64,000 bases of DNA from Cryptomeria japonica. Lineage: Eukaryota; Streptophyta; Pinopsida; Cupressales; Cupressaceae. Of the stretch, positions 11,288-23,132 are shown piece after piece (positions within the stretch are counted from its first letter, which is position 1; each line of letters begins with the position of its first letter). Under the pieces are notes generated by a model, which searched no databases, was not told the origin of the DNA, and worked only from the letters and a program-made list of their open reading frames with translations. The stretch lies in NCBI RefSeq assembly GCF_030272615.1, contig NC_081415.1, positions 370,393,667 to 370,457,666 of the forward strand, in the 5' to 3' direction. The translations under genes were made by a program, and so were the position numbers.

Positions 11288-13664
11288 AGTCAAAACGACA
11301 TTGTTTCAAAGAAAACAAAAAAATTCTACCCCAATATACCTCGATGACGCTTAGTGTGTAAATATGCCCCCTCAAGAGATTGTTTATGCATCAAAGGTAT
11401 GAATGATCTCTCGAAAGAAGAAAATTGTGAGATAGAAGAATAGTTAGTTGATTAAAGATAGAGATAGGTGATGTGAAGATGATATTGAGATAGAATATGC
11501 AGAATGAACCTTAAAATGAAATAGAATGAAAGATGAGAATTAGAAGCAATTGGGAATGATTGATATGAGATGATGGATTGAAAATGAAGATGATGGTTTT
11601 CACTAACTTTTATGCCTTTATATATAGCGCAATATATATTCATCACTAAGCCTTATTATGTAACAATGAAGCTTTGCACATCAGGGTATAAGGAACCAAG
11701 ATGTAAAGATATCTCATTGCAAAAACAAACATGTAGGAGACAAGGAGTGAACCCTCCATTATGAGAATTATACTAGGGGTCAAGGTATGTGTGGCATTCA
11801 CAAGTTGAATGCTCCTATCACAGACACCCACTAGAGAAATTGCCCTAGAACTTCATTGGTTCACACCATAAATAGAAAACAAATAAAAAGATCATGACCA
11901 TCCTAGCGCCTCTAGTCACTTGTGGACATCCTTGAGTAGCATAGGAACATGATCTATCACCAAATGATAAAAGATAAAGACTAACTAGGAAAAAATTCAG
12001 CAGCCATACCAATATGTGCCTTCATTCTCAGTTGCTTGATGTGATGGTTGATAATGTCTGATCTCAGAAAGTTGCAAACCCTGTTTAAGACTAATTTGTC
12101 TGATTTCGAGTGTATCCATCTTTGTTTAAGACAAGATAATGATCACTTGATATGGATATTGATATGATTGATAAGACAGTTTGATCAGTTGATTGCAAAT
12201 GTTTGACTAGATAGTTGTATCCTTTTTAACTTCATGCGAAGTGTTTGTTGGATATCTGCTAGGGTGTTTGATTCTTGCGAGACATTTTATTGCAAGTTTT
12301 TTTATTGATTGATTTTTGAGTTTTTTTTGCATTTTGTGGATTGATATTTGAATGTTTTTTATTGATTTTTTCAGGACTTTATATGGATATTTTTGGTTTA
12401 TTTTTTTAGGATCGTATATGGATATTTTTGGTATATTTGAGTTTTCCCAATGTTTTTGAATTTTTTGTTTTTTCAATATTTTTTGAAAATTTTCAGGATT
12501 TTTCTTCTATTTTTTATGATTTTTTCAACTATGCCCCCAGTATACAGACCTATATGACATGATGCTCAATAGAATGCATGTGGAGATAATGAATTTTTGA
12601 CATGACCTATGTTAATGCAATATGCATGATGAAGATGCATTTCCTATTCGAACAAGGATGACTGTGTTTGTTTAGCATTTTCTAGTACACCAATTGAATT
12701 GGAGGTGCAAAAGATTTCATAGATAAGTGGTCAATCAATCCTTAAGATCCCTTGGAACATCTAAATTGACACACTTAGTGACTAGGATTTATAAATGGAG
12801 ACGTTGAAAACTTCCCCATTGGTTCTTGGAACTTTGATCTTATTTTGCCCATGTGTGTGCAAATGAGTTAATTATCGCTCTTGTGTTCACTAAAGATCCT
12901 TAGCATCCTATATGACTAGCTACGTGGATTATTCTAACTTCAAAAGCATCCTAAATAGAGACTCACTACCAGCAAGCTTTTAGAGCTCTGACGGGGTTAT
13001 AGACTGTAATCTCTCGAATATTGCTCCATTGCCAACAGGCATCCATAGCCCTGATGGAGTTATTTGCATGTTCCCATAGTCAAGCTTTTTGTCGCACTTG
13101 TATGCGTGATATTTTAGTTATATATCATTTCTCTTTTGCCTTGAGATGGATATTTGGCATAGCACTTTTTCTTTTTTATTTTCTTGCCTTGATTTGTAAG
13201 TAATGAAACCTACTTGGGTGTGATAATTACAACAATGTTGAAGTAGATTTTTTAGATTTTTCACTAGTCATATGATCAACTAGGTGTCTCAAATGAATTA
13301 GAGATCTTGTTAATGTGTTTGAGATATAGATTTTGGGTTAACAAGTCTCAAATAGTGAAATGATGACCTAGCCATAAGTAAAGCATCGTCATAGGGTAAT
13401 GTTGAAAAATGAATGACCTTAGGACCTCAAAGACTTCATGTTCGAATATCTAAGAAAGGAGATGACCCTTGTTTCTCTTGAATGCAAACGGATGGTAAAC
13501 TTGAACAATTGGCTTGTTTTATTAATGCTTCTATATATAAATGCAAAAACTATATGCCATGAAATTTGTGAATTTGATGTGCTTGGAAAGAAACTATATG
13601 TGATGCAGTGCTTTTAATAAAATGAGGTGCAATCTGAAAAGAAAAACCTAAACTAACCTAGCCC
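11288..13664 (-). other. 3' non-coding region of element T
   Basis: About 2.4 kb between the integrase stop and the polypurine tract has no recognisable gene. It contains low-complexity T-rich repeats at 12290-12530, with the phrase ATATGGATATTTTTGG repeated, which create a spurious Lys/Asn-rich frame at 12207-12476. Long 3' non-coding regions are common in Tat-lineage Ty3 elements. Confidence 0.5.
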
Positions 13665-14793
13665 TTAGATATAATATCGTTTAAGGTACATGTTGTTCAT
13701 AGGGTCAGGGAGTGGATCTCCCTCCATGGTAGCCAAATTATATGCTCCATTTCCTATGACCCTTGTTATGATAAAAGGACCTAGCTAGTTAGGTTCAAAC
13801 TTCCTTGGCTTTTCACGCTCTGTTCAGTTCATTTGGTTCTTCTTGAGAAATAGATCTCCTGATTCAAAATTTCTTGGTTGCACTTGTTTATTGTAACTCC
13901 TTCTCAGTCTGTTTTAGTAATCTTGCAAGTGATTTAAAGCAGTTTGTCACTTTTCATGAAGCATTTCAAGCTCTTGTAACCTTGCAACTCGATAGTCTTC
14001 CTCTAATATGATGTGTTTTAAGGAGACTCTTAAAGATGGTAGTTCTATTTCAATAGGTAATATTTCTTTTGTACCATAGACCAATGAATAGGGTGTTTCT
14101 CTTGTAGGTGTGTGTACCCCTGTTCTATAAGCCCATAGAGAATGATTTAACTGGAGATGCCAGTCCTGTCCTACGTTAGTGACAATTTTCTTTAGGATAT
14201 TCAATATTGTCTTGTTTTTTGCCTCTGATTGTCCATTACTTTTCGGATAATAGGGTTGCAAATCTCTGATGTATTTGAAATTGTTCACATAGTTCTCTCA
14301 TTTATTTATTCTTGAATGGATGTCCATTGTCAGTCACTATGCACATTGGAATCCCGTATCAACAGACCATGTAGTTAAGAATGAATTTTGCTATTTTCTT
14401 AACCATGGACTATGTTAGAGGGATTGCCTCTACCCATTTAGTAAAATACTCAGTAGCCATTAATATGAATTTGTGACCATTGGAAGAAGTAGGATTAACT
14501 TTACCAACAAGATCTACCCCCCATTGTGAAAATGTCCAAGGTGATGTGATAGGTTGGAGATCCTGTGTTGGCGCATGAATGAGGTCCCCATTAACTTGAC
14601 ATTGTCTACTCTTTTCTACATATTTATAGGCATCCTTTTCCACAATAGGCTAATAGTATCCAGTTCTTAATAATTTCTTTGATAGTGTTGGGCCACTTGG
14701 ATGTGCACCACAAATTCCATCATGTAACTCTTTTAAGGAAATTTGTGCTTCTTCAACATCAAGACATTGGTAGTGTTCCATCAAGGCTCTTTT
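13665..14793 (-). pseudogene. Integrase domain of element T (decayed)
   Basis: Integrase joins retrotransposon DNA to the host chromosome. Reading leftward, the zinc-binding region has HDGICGAH and later KSRQCQ, where the first cysteine of the usual CxxC is serine. The catalytic core follows: WGVDLVG with the first Asp, YFTKWVEAIPL, IVTDNGHPF with the second Asp, and YYPKSNGQSEAKNK with the Glu. LWAYRTGVHTPTRETPY is the usual post-core motif. The C-terminal part has GPFIITRVIGNGAYNL and DPMNNMYLKRYY. Several stops, mostly TAG and TAA, and frame changes break it. There is no chromodomain, as expected for the Tat lineage. Confidence 0.85.
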
Positions 14794-15666
14794 TTAGAAT
14801 GTGTCAGCAATAAGAGTGTGTTTGGATGCTTGATGAATAAGAGTCTTCTTTTGATTTCTTGATAGATCAGGAGACATATACTGATTATGTAAGTATGCGT
14901 ATATCTCATTATACCATGGGGATTTAGGAACCACAATTACACATACATATTCTGATGAGGGAATCTCATATGTTGATACTATCAATTGTTCTATAATAAA
15001 CTTGAACTGAGTTTCATTATTAGGCATGTCTAGGAGAGACCCTACTATAGCCATGGCATTTGTTGCCTTCTTCTGCATTCTTGGAATTTGTTCAAAAGTG
15101 ATGTTATTAAACTGTTCTTTGAAATATTCTACCATTTGTTTATAAGGCATCAATTTATCATATTTTATGTTATAGTCATGATTAACATGGTTGACAATCA
15201 GTTGTGAGTCATTATACACTTGTAGTTCTTTTTTTCTCCAATGTATAATGATATGAAGTCCTATGATGAGAGATTCATATTCATCTATATTGTTTGTACA
15301 GGGAAAATTGATTCTGAATGACTTTGGGATAGAATCACCTTGAGGGGTGATGAAAATAATCCCAACTCCTACTCCATAATTTGTGTAAGAACCATCAAAG
15401 TATAATTTCCATGTGGTGGATGCTGTCAATTTATAGATAGATTCATCAGGAAAATCCACTAGTAGTCGGTGATTGTCTTGCAAGGGAGCTTCTGCTAATT
15501 GATATACTATAATCTGCCCTTTGATTGCCTTTTTTTCCACATACTCTATGTCAAACTCACTTAAAATCATGACCCACTTGGCCAATCTTCCAGTTAATGT
15601 TACTCTTCTCAATAAATATTTGAGTGGATCAAAGCATGCCATGAGTTGAACTTTGTGACTCAACAT
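14794..15666 (-). pseudogene. RNase H tail and second (archaeal-type) RNase H of element T
   Basis: This 290-codon open piece starts in the tail of the first RNase H, with LTGRLAKWVMILSEFDIEY. It then has a second RNase H domain: WKLYFDGS with the first Asp, NIDEYESLI with the Glu, VYNDSQLIVNHV with the second Asp. The last acidic position, usually in an A-D-A-L-A context, reads TNAMA, so an Asp appears changed to Asn. Two RNase H domains in series are a hallmark of Tat-lineage Ty3 elements. The linker to integrase follows, with ESSEYVCVIVVP-like and YLHNQYMSPDL segments. The piece ends at a stop before the zinc-binding region of integrase. Confidence 0.83.
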
Positions 15667-16526
15667 ATAGTGTCTAAGCTTCTAAGATGCAAAGATCACT
15701 GCTAGACATTCTCATTCTATGGGAGTGTAATTAAGCTCATATCCAATTAGGGTTCTACTTATATAGTAGATTGCTCTTTCCTTTCCTTGATCATCATGAT
15801 ATGCCAAAAGGGCTCCCAAAGATGATTTTGTTGCTGATGTATATAGTAATAAGGGCTTGCCTTGAGTAGGTGGAACTAATACTAGAGTATTCAAAAGATA
15901 ATGTTTTAAAGCTTGAAAAGCTTCTTGGAACTATTCTATCCATTTGAATGTGACTCCTTTTCTGATTAAATTCTGAAATGGATGACATTTATCTGCTAGC
16001 TATGAAATGAACCTTCTCATAGACTGTAATCTTCCTTGTAACCCTCTTAACTACTTGAGTGTTGATGAAGGTTGCATATCCATGATCACTTTGACCTTTG
16101 CTAGATCTACCTCAATTCCTCTGTTAGAAACAATGAAGCCTAGAATTTTACCCGTTGTTACACCAAACACACACTTCTTTGGGTTTAATTTGACATTGTA
16201 TTATTCTAATCAATCAAATATCTTAGCAAGGACTCCAAGGTGACCTTCTCTTGTTTCTGATTTAGCTAGCAGATCATGAACATAGTCTTCCATGATATTG
16301 TAGATCATGTCATGAAATATTATTGTCATAGCCCTTTGATATGTGTCCCCAGTGTTCTTAAGACCAAACAACATGATGTTCTAGCAGTATGTTCCCCATG
16401 GATAGGTAAATACCATCTTGTGTTGATCTTCAGGTGCAATCTTGATCAAGTTGTATCCTAAGAAACCATCCATTAATGAAAGTATTTCATTCCCAACAGT
16501 TAAGTCAACTATCATTTCTATGTTAG
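15667..16526 (-). pseudogene. Reverse transcriptase (C-terminal two thirds) and start of RNase H, element T
   Basis: Reverse transcriptase copies element RNA to DNA. The frame enters at the insertion point with IEMIVDLTVGNEILSLMDGF, then APEDQHKMVFTYPWG, then the active-site motif, here EDYVHDLLAKS where functional enzymes have YVDD. LNPKKCVFGVTTGKILGF and LRGLQGRLQSMRRFIS are the usual thumb motifs. RNase H begins with PLLLYTSATKSSLGALL and YYISRTL. The lost Asp and several stops show it is inactive. The N-terminal third is on the other side of the R1 insertion, at 24394-24790, and the frame rejoins exactly at the target site. Confidence 0.88.
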
Positions 16527-17787
16527 TGTAAAGTGGAAAAATCGAACCCTAGTCGTTCTCCCCTCCCCAACTCCGAGGAGAGAGAAGGGAGAGTCACTAG
16601 GGTTTATGGTTTTCACTTAGGAGGGACTTTACATTCAAAAGAGGGGTTGAAACCCACAAGATCCAATCCCACACAATGCAAGATTGGATTCTAAATGAGT
16701 TTCAAGGGTTAAGACATCAAGGATACCCTCTTTTGTAAAGAAATGTAGATAGAAAGATTGAACTAGGAATGCATGTAAAGTAGGAAAGATTCGCTTATAA
16801 ACAAAGATAGGGATATGGGATGAAGCTGTAGACCCGGAATTAGTAGTAAAATGTTGAGATGGTGCTGTTCTGCAAATTTGAGCAAAAGTTGACGGGACGA
16901 TGGCGCCCGGCGTGCACACGGTCCTCTGAAAAATCCGCGAAACGAAGGGGGATCTGTTCGTCTCTGCACAAGGATTCCAGATCTTCAATTACAGCCGTGT
17001 ACCTGCAACCTACACACAAAAAAGAGAGGATGATTAGGGGGTTAGGGATGAGGGGTTTGCCTTTAGGTCAAACCCCGGTTTTGGAATTAACCAAGAAAAT
17101 GAGAATGCTGTAAATGTAAATGTTTGTAATGTAAACAAATACTGATACCTTGTTGTAAGAATGTTTGTATTCTTACATGCAAAGGTGTAAATGTTGTTGT
17201 ATGTTGTATGTTGTAAGTGATCTCCTCTTCAATGGTTGAATCCTTGTCTTGAATGCAACACTTAGCCTTGAATGGAGACTTAAAATGCTCAATTGCTTGA
17301 AGGAATGCTTGAATGCTTGAACGCTTGAATGTTTGAATATTGCTTTTGCGCCTTGCTCACATATTTCCTCCTCCCTTTTTGAGAGAGGAAATGTAGTTTA
17401 TATACTTGTCAATTAGGGCTGATAGACTGATTTTCCCGACCTTACGCCGACCTAGGAAGATTATTTTCCAATTTGCAAACTTAAAGACCCGAAGCCCCAT
17501 AAGAGACCGGGCCCAAAATAGGGCCAGGGACCAGGGCGTTGGGCGCCATGGTCCTGGGGGACCAGGGTGCTTGGTGCCCTAGTCCTGAAGGACTAGGGTG
17601 CTAGGCACCATGGTCCCACCTCCAGGGACAGCAGGGTGCAAGGAGGATCAGGCCAGGGTGCTGAAAAATGCAGTTTTTGGTGTCATGAACAAGTTTCGGG
17701 GTCTCCATTCAGGTTTTGTGTTGCATCGCCATCGTGAAGACCCAAATGCGGTCAAAATTGCAAGTGTCATAATTTTAGGACACTACA
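16527..17787 (-). repeat. 3' LTR of complete R1
   Basis: On the minus strand it runs from TGTAGTGTCC to CTTTACA. It pairs with 23133-24393 at equal length. Frames at 16635-17113 and 17598-17792 are LTR shadows. Confidence 0.93.
17529..17620 (-). repeat. Three 31-bp tandem repeats inside the R1 LTR
   Basis: Three units starting GACCAGGG or GACTAGGG follow each other, each with a GGCGCC or GGTGCC core and a GGTCC or AGTCC end. Each unit is partly self-complementary. The partner block in the 5' LTR is at 24135-24226 and is better preserved. The block is much more GC-rich than its surroundings. Confidence 0.75.
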
Positions 17788-17803
17788 TTTAGCCCCCACT
17801 TTA
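17788..17803 (-). promoter_or_regulatory. Polypurine tract of complete R1
   Basis: The minus strand reads TAAAGTGGGGGCTAAA directly before TGTAGTGTCC. The copy at 1076-1091 has the same tract. Confidence 0.8.
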
Positions 17804-18539
17804 GCGGGAGTATAAGCGTACGCTCATACTTCCGGTAAAGTACAAGGAAACAACATTGAAAGACTTTCACCACGTCAAGAAGGCAAGATATACCAAGCCC
17901 CCAGTGGACTAAGGATCTTACGACTTCGATTGACAAAGTAAAAGGGAAGATCACGAGGGAGAACCATGACTGTCAGTAGTAAGGTTCCCTCACTATGAGT
18001 CATGCAAGAAAGATATCAAAAATTTCAAGGCAAAGCTAAATTTGTCAAGAAATTTTCAAGTATCTTGAAAAGATATGAACGGGATGTATGCCCCCCTACG
18101 TTAAAGCGATCGCGCATGCCTCACCGGGGGTGATTGCTTTAAGGTAGTGATACATATAAGAATGAGAAGGGAAAGGAGCACGTTATCACAAGGATTTAGC
18201 CCCCAAGTGTGAGATAAGCCCAAGGATAATAAACACAAAACACAAAGCACAAGGTGACTTCGCTTTCCTCAGGGTCAGTATGTTGTATGATAATTCATGT
18301 ATATCATATGTATGTATGCATAATTGTTCTTCATTCCCCAATCAAGGAAGGTCACCTAGAAGAAGGGAACACATGTGTCTTTTGAGTCAACATGAGAGAG
18401 ACCAAAAGAGATCTCAATTTTTTGCATCGTCCTCAAGTAGACAACACTAAGGACAACAAATATAAGAATGAGAATAACACATAGAAGAAGTAACAAAAGA
18501 GGTCAAGAGAGGAGGAGAGAGTCTGCTATGCTAATGAAA
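17804..18539 (-). other. Non-coding 3' internal region of R1
   Basis: No gene is seen between the protease-tail stop and the polypurine tract. It matches 365-1075. Confidence 0.7.
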
Positions 18540-19979
18540 CTAGTCTAGCACGTCATCTACCCCCCGATCTTGCTGATCAATATTTCGGGAAGGTAGGAAA
18601 CACGCTAGAGGAGGAACATCCAACACAGCAGATGGAGCTATCACCAGATCCAAACAAGGGCTATGTCCATGTTCCAAGCCACGTTGTTCTTGTCTAGGAG
18701 CTAGGATAAGTGCTTTAGAAAATTCATTAGATAAATGGTTATCAACGTCAACATATTCATATTCACTATCAGAATGAACAGGAGTAACATTTTCATCATG
18801 AATAACATTTTCATCTATATCATCATCAAGATTTATAAAAATAGGATCTTTAACTCGCACAGGATCAAGACCATCATGCATCTTATGTTTAGGAGATTTC
18901 GGCTCAATCGTCGGTTGAGGAGAAAATGGAATAATATTGGCTGAAGGTGTTTTTGGGGATTGCAAAGTTTGAGAAGCAGCTGCCTGAGCTCTAAGATGAC
19001 GCTTTCGTCGGCGTTCATGTGCAGAACGATTTCGTCTAGTCTTAGTAGGAAGTTGAGAAGAGTGAGGAGGAGGAATGTTCTCATCCTTATCACTTGGGTG
19101 TTTAGGTTGTGGTCTCTTAGGTTGAATAATAGGAGAAGAGGAAGATCTCTTCTCTCCATAAGAGGAAGGAGGAGGAACTGCTCCATATAAGGGAGGAATA
19201 TTTGGTTTAGGAAGGAGACCAAGCCCATCATGACGAGGAGGTATAGGTCTACTTTTATGAAGTTTATTAGATATAGGCATAGTCACATTCATAGGAATGG
19301 GTTGGGAATCTTCTTGAGGAAAGACATTAGTTTTATCTTTCAAAGGAAGAACTTCCTTCTCAAGAATGATAGGGATGTCAAGTTTGGTTGTTCTAGGTTC
19401 ACTTAGAGATAGGATCATATCTTTTTTCCACTTTTGATAAGATTTAAAAAGATGATCACTTCGCGGAGGAAGAGATTGGAATTGTTTAGGCCAAAAGTAA
19501 TCAATAGGAATGCTAGAAGTTCTTTCAGCTGGTTTAAAGAGACTATGATTGACAGTAACAACTTCACCATTATGGGGAAATTTCAAACACTTGTGAATAG
19601 GAGAAGCAATAGCTTTCATGGAAGATAGCCAAGGATAGCCTAGCTTCACATGAAATTGTTCAGATGATGGAATAATAGCAAAGTCCACATCAAGGGGTTT
19701 GTTATGGACCTCAATAGGTAATGTAATAGAACCAATTGCAGGAGAAGAAAATGCATCAAATAGTTTCAAAACCACATTTGTTTCATCATAGATCACTTGA
19801 TTCAATTGCAAAGTAAAAATAAATTCTTCAGTAATGATATTAACCATACAAGAAGGATCAATAAGCACTCCACGGCAAGGTGTATTCTTGACTTTTGCAA
19901 CTATATATAAAGGACCATCAGGTGCCCTGATAGTTTCAATGGAATCAAAGGTGATGGAAGGTTCTTTAGGGATTTTCTG
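18540..19979 (-). pseudogene. R1 retropepsin-like protease domain with proline-rich tail
   Basis: The open frame from 19868 is preceded in the same frame, back to the stop at 19980, by a segment with LYIVAKV and TPCRGVLID. Plant Ty3 proteases carry a D-S/T/G-G motif at this place; here it reads LIDPSCMVNII, so the catalytic triad is altered. Family motifs downstream are LPIEVHNKPLDVDFAII and KLGYPWLSSMKAI, with HKCLKFPHNG. The remaining 270 residues are proline- and serine-rich with a basic Arg cluster (TRRNRSAHERRRKR) and an acidic end. It would process Gag inside particles. The tail is shared with the copy at 1-364. The frame is open to the stop at 18540, but the active-site change argues against function. 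Confidence 0.75.
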
Positions 19980-21983
19980 CTACTCTACAAAGTTAATCAC
20001 ATTCGGAGTCATGGACACAAGATCATCAAGTGAGACAGAGGAATCAGTAGTATCAATCGCATTAGAGGTATGAGAAGGCAATGGATCAGTGAAAATCTTA
20101 AGATTTTGGTTAGGAGGAGCTACAGATGTGTTGCCTTTATCATTCATACTAGAAACAGAGATAGTATTATTATCAATCAAATCTTGAATTTTACCCTTTA
20201 AAGCAAAACATTTTTCAGTATCATGCCCAGGATGACGATGAAATTGACAAAAAGATTTGTTATCAAAATAGGGTGAATTAATCTTTGTAGGATCTATTTG
20301 CCTTATAGGAGGGAGAGTAAGCACATTTTGTTCCAATAACTTATTCATAATACTATGCAATGATTCATTCAAAGGAGTGAACTTTCTTTCTTTCGTGAAA
20401 AACTTAGAAATAGGAGGCACACCTGATGCTGCATTCACATTGTTGTTGATGATGTTTTCATTGAATTTAATGGACTCTCTGATCGGTTTAAACTTCCCAA
20501 ATGGTTGTTGACTACTATCACCCTTATCACTTGGAGCCATAGGATTTGCTTGTTCCATTTGACTCACAGTCAGTTGATAATTGTGAAGAGTTGCGCACAA
20601 CTGTTGGAAAGAAGTAAACTCAGAAAACAGGAGTTTTTCTCTAATATCTTTTTGTAAATTAGAAATAAAGATTCTTTGAATATCATTGTCAGGCACTGGA
20701 AAGGAAATTTGAGCATACAAATGCTTATATCTACCAATGAAATCAGTCACTTTTTCTTTAACACCTTGTTTACAATGCATTAAATCAATCAAAGTAACTT
20801 TAGGACTTATATTGTTTTGAAATTGTTGAATAAAAGCATTTGCAAGTTGTTCGAAAGAATAAATAGAATAAGAAGGCAACGAGCAATACCATTGTAGGGC
20901 TTTATCTCTTAATGTTCTAGTAAACAGTTTTGCAAGCAACCTTTGGTCATAAGCAAAATCGGTACATATTGTTTGAAATGTCTTAATATGTGTTAGAGGA
21001 TCACCCTTACCATTATAAAGCTCCAAATGCGGAATTTCAACATGTTTAGGTGGAATAGCTCGAACAATGTCAAGAGAAAGTGGGCTTGCAACATCAAATG
21101 TGGGCACACTAAACTTAGATTGATTCATAGAGGCAATTTGTTGCTATAAAGAAGAGACAGTTTGTGCAAGATTGTTAATGGTCGCTTCAGTCGAAGAATT
21201 CATATTAGACGTGTTAGATTGTGATGGAGGTGTTATGTTATTGAAAGAAGGTAGAGAGTAAGGTGGTGGGACACTATGATAGTTAGTCATAGGAGATGGT
21301 TGGAAAGGAGGAACACTACAAGGAGGAATGGAATGATTAAACGAATTGCCCCCTTGCGTCATGTTCATTTGTGGTGATATAATAGGAACACTCATTGAAG
21401 GAATGAATGAAGAAGTTGGATTGAGTGAAGGCAGAGGGTTGATTGAAGAAGAGGGATTGCCCCCATGACTGGTGATCATAGGAGGAATGTCTTGTGTTGA
21501 AGTAGTCATTATGTTTGATGTAAAAGTAGGTATACTAGCAATAGGAGTTGTCAAAGGAATAGAATGATTGACTTGAGTAGGAGGTTGTGTATAACCTAAT
21601 GTTTCGGCACAACTTTTCATCGGCATCACATTCGAATCCACAATGTGTGCAATACCTTGCAAAATATCAATTCCATTCTTATCACTTTGAACCATACGTT
21701 TTAGACCCTCAATTAATGAAAGAGCTTGACTATCAGGGTATTCTTGAGACATCCATTGTCGAAAATCATCAAATTGGTTATCCAATTTTGAAAGTTGTTC
21801 TACAGAAACCTCATGGAGAGCTTCTTCATCATTAAGAGGATTAAAGGAATTACCCATGTCCTTGTTAAAAAGGCCATTCAAATTAGGTTCCATCTCCTCA
21901 GTAATTAAACCTTGGAAGGACTTAATTCTAAGGCTTCGTCTAACGAGAATAGTGTAAGTAGGGCTTATTGTTGTAAAAATCAT
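19980..21983 (-). pseudogene. R1 gag (two open blocks separated by an amber codon)
   Basis: Gag builds the particle and packages element RNA. Block one (21144-21983) has an N-terminal helix and then a long Pro/Ser/Thr/Asn-rich stretch. Block two (19980-21128) has the retrotransposon gag domain: LTHIKTFQTIC, LRDKALQWYCSLP, EQLANAFIQQFQNNI, DFIGRYKHLYAQI and REKLLFSEF. It ends with a single knuckle-like motif FCQFHRHPGHDTEKC. The frame is the same throughout, including into protease. Only two stops interrupt it, both TAG followed by CAG (21144 and 19980). The start at 21983 gives MIFTTISP; a more internal ATG giving MEPNLNGL is the likelier initiator. Confidence 0.85.
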
Positions 21984-23110
21984 GCACTAAAGAGAGAGAG
22001 AAGATTTTGAATTTTAGAGGTAGCAAATTTCAATAAAATCAGCCAATCTCCTAGATTTAAGCTGTTAAATACAATCAGGATGATCTCCCGAAATTTCGGA
22101 AAAAATGTCCGGGACCGTGGCGAACGGAGTGCACACGGTCCTCACAAATTTTTTCGAAATTTTCAGGGATGAAAGTTATGATGATTTTAAAGCTAATCTG
22201 AAAAAATTGAGTGATTTTACGATCTGTAGATAGGCCAAATTAAAGTTGCAATCTCAAAATTGAACCCTACCAAGATTGTTGAAAAATGTAAAATTTGAAT
22301 TTTGAAAAAGAGGGGGAAACTGAAATTTTGAATTTTATGATTTTAGAAGGAATACTGAAAGCAATGCAGGCTTTGAAATTTAAAAGTTGACTCGATTTCA
22401 TGCAAAATTCAATTTTGAAAGTGGAAATCAAAGTTGTTGCAATTAAACACTTAATTTCAAAAGTCACAAACTGCAAGAATTTGAATAAAGCACTGAAATT
22501 TTGAATGAATGCCAACACACTTTTCAGATTTAGTACAGTAAGGAACACAATTTTGATATGAATTTCAATTTCAACAATTTTTTGAATGATTAGAAGCCTC
22601 AAACCAAGCAATCGCTAGACCAACTTTGACTTTAATTCTGGATTTTAGCAGAAAAATACAGTAAGATCTAGCTCCCGAAATTTCGAAAAAAATGTCGGGG
22701 ACGATGGCGCTAGGGGTGCACACGGTCCTCGCAACTTTTTTCCAAATTTTCAGGGATGAAAGATATTGTGATTTTATTGCGGAATCCAAAGTTACAGCCG
22801 ATTTGGAGGTGTTTTGATTAGTGAAATTATCAGTCAAAGGTTGAATCAAGAAGGTCTTAAAAATTAGGGTTTTGACTCTTAACCACTTAATTTTCAGAAT
22901 TAAAGCACAAATATGAATTAACAATTTGTAATAGAAGGGTAGATCTGAAACAAGCATTAACAATTAAACATTTCACAAGCTTAATTACTAACAAGAAAAT
23001 TTTAGGGTTTTTATGCAATTAACCTCTAAAATTTGCAAAAGATCAAACATGGAAATGTAATTAAGGAAACAAAATTTTTAGATCTAACCATGAATAATCA
23101 GAATGAGGAT
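21984..23110 (-). other. R1 5' leader
   Basis: The 1.1 kb between primer site and gag has no gene. It holds two long imperfect direct repeats (22085-22215 and 22664-22800), listed separately. Frames at 22267-22963 are AT-rich shadows. Packaging signals of LTR retrotransposons usually lie in such leaders. Confidence 0.6.
22085..22800 (-). repeat. Pair of leader repeats carrying a motif also present in the R1 LTRs
   Basis: The two copies are about 22085-22215 and 22664-22800. Both read, on the plus strand, CTCCCGAAATTTCG, then an A-run, ATGTC, GGGAC, GTGGCG or ATGGCG, GTGCACACGGTCCTC, then TTTTCAGGGATGAAAG. The GATGGCGC...GTGCACACGGTCCTC core is also in both LTRs (near 16899-16925 and 23503-23532) and, diverged, in the LTR at 1092-2306. 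GTGCAC is a perfect six-base palindrome. Confidence 0.7.
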
Positions 23111-23129
23111 GTTCACGTCGGGTTCACCA
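23111..23129 (-). promoter_or_regulatory. R1 primer-binding site
   Basis: The minus strand reads TGGTGAACCCGACGTGAAC, starting three bases after the end of the 5' LTR. The TGG start pairs with the CCA end of a tRNA. I do not assign the tRNA species. A similar sequence is at 42140-42157. Confidence 0.75.
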
Positions 23130-23132
23130 AAA

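Noticed and set aside
12207-12476. 89-codon Lys/Asn-rich frame
   Set aside because: It arises from a T-rich low-complexity stretch on the opposite strand.
16635-17113. Matching frames in both R1 LTRs (also 23241-23719)
   Set aside because: They are conserved only because LTRs are duplicated, and they sit across LTR sequence that does not code; the R1 LTR at 1092-2306 does not keep them.
18735-19628. Several plus- and minus-strand frames overlapping the R1 protease tail
   Set aside because: They are shadows of the Pro/Ser/Arg-rich coding strand in other frames.
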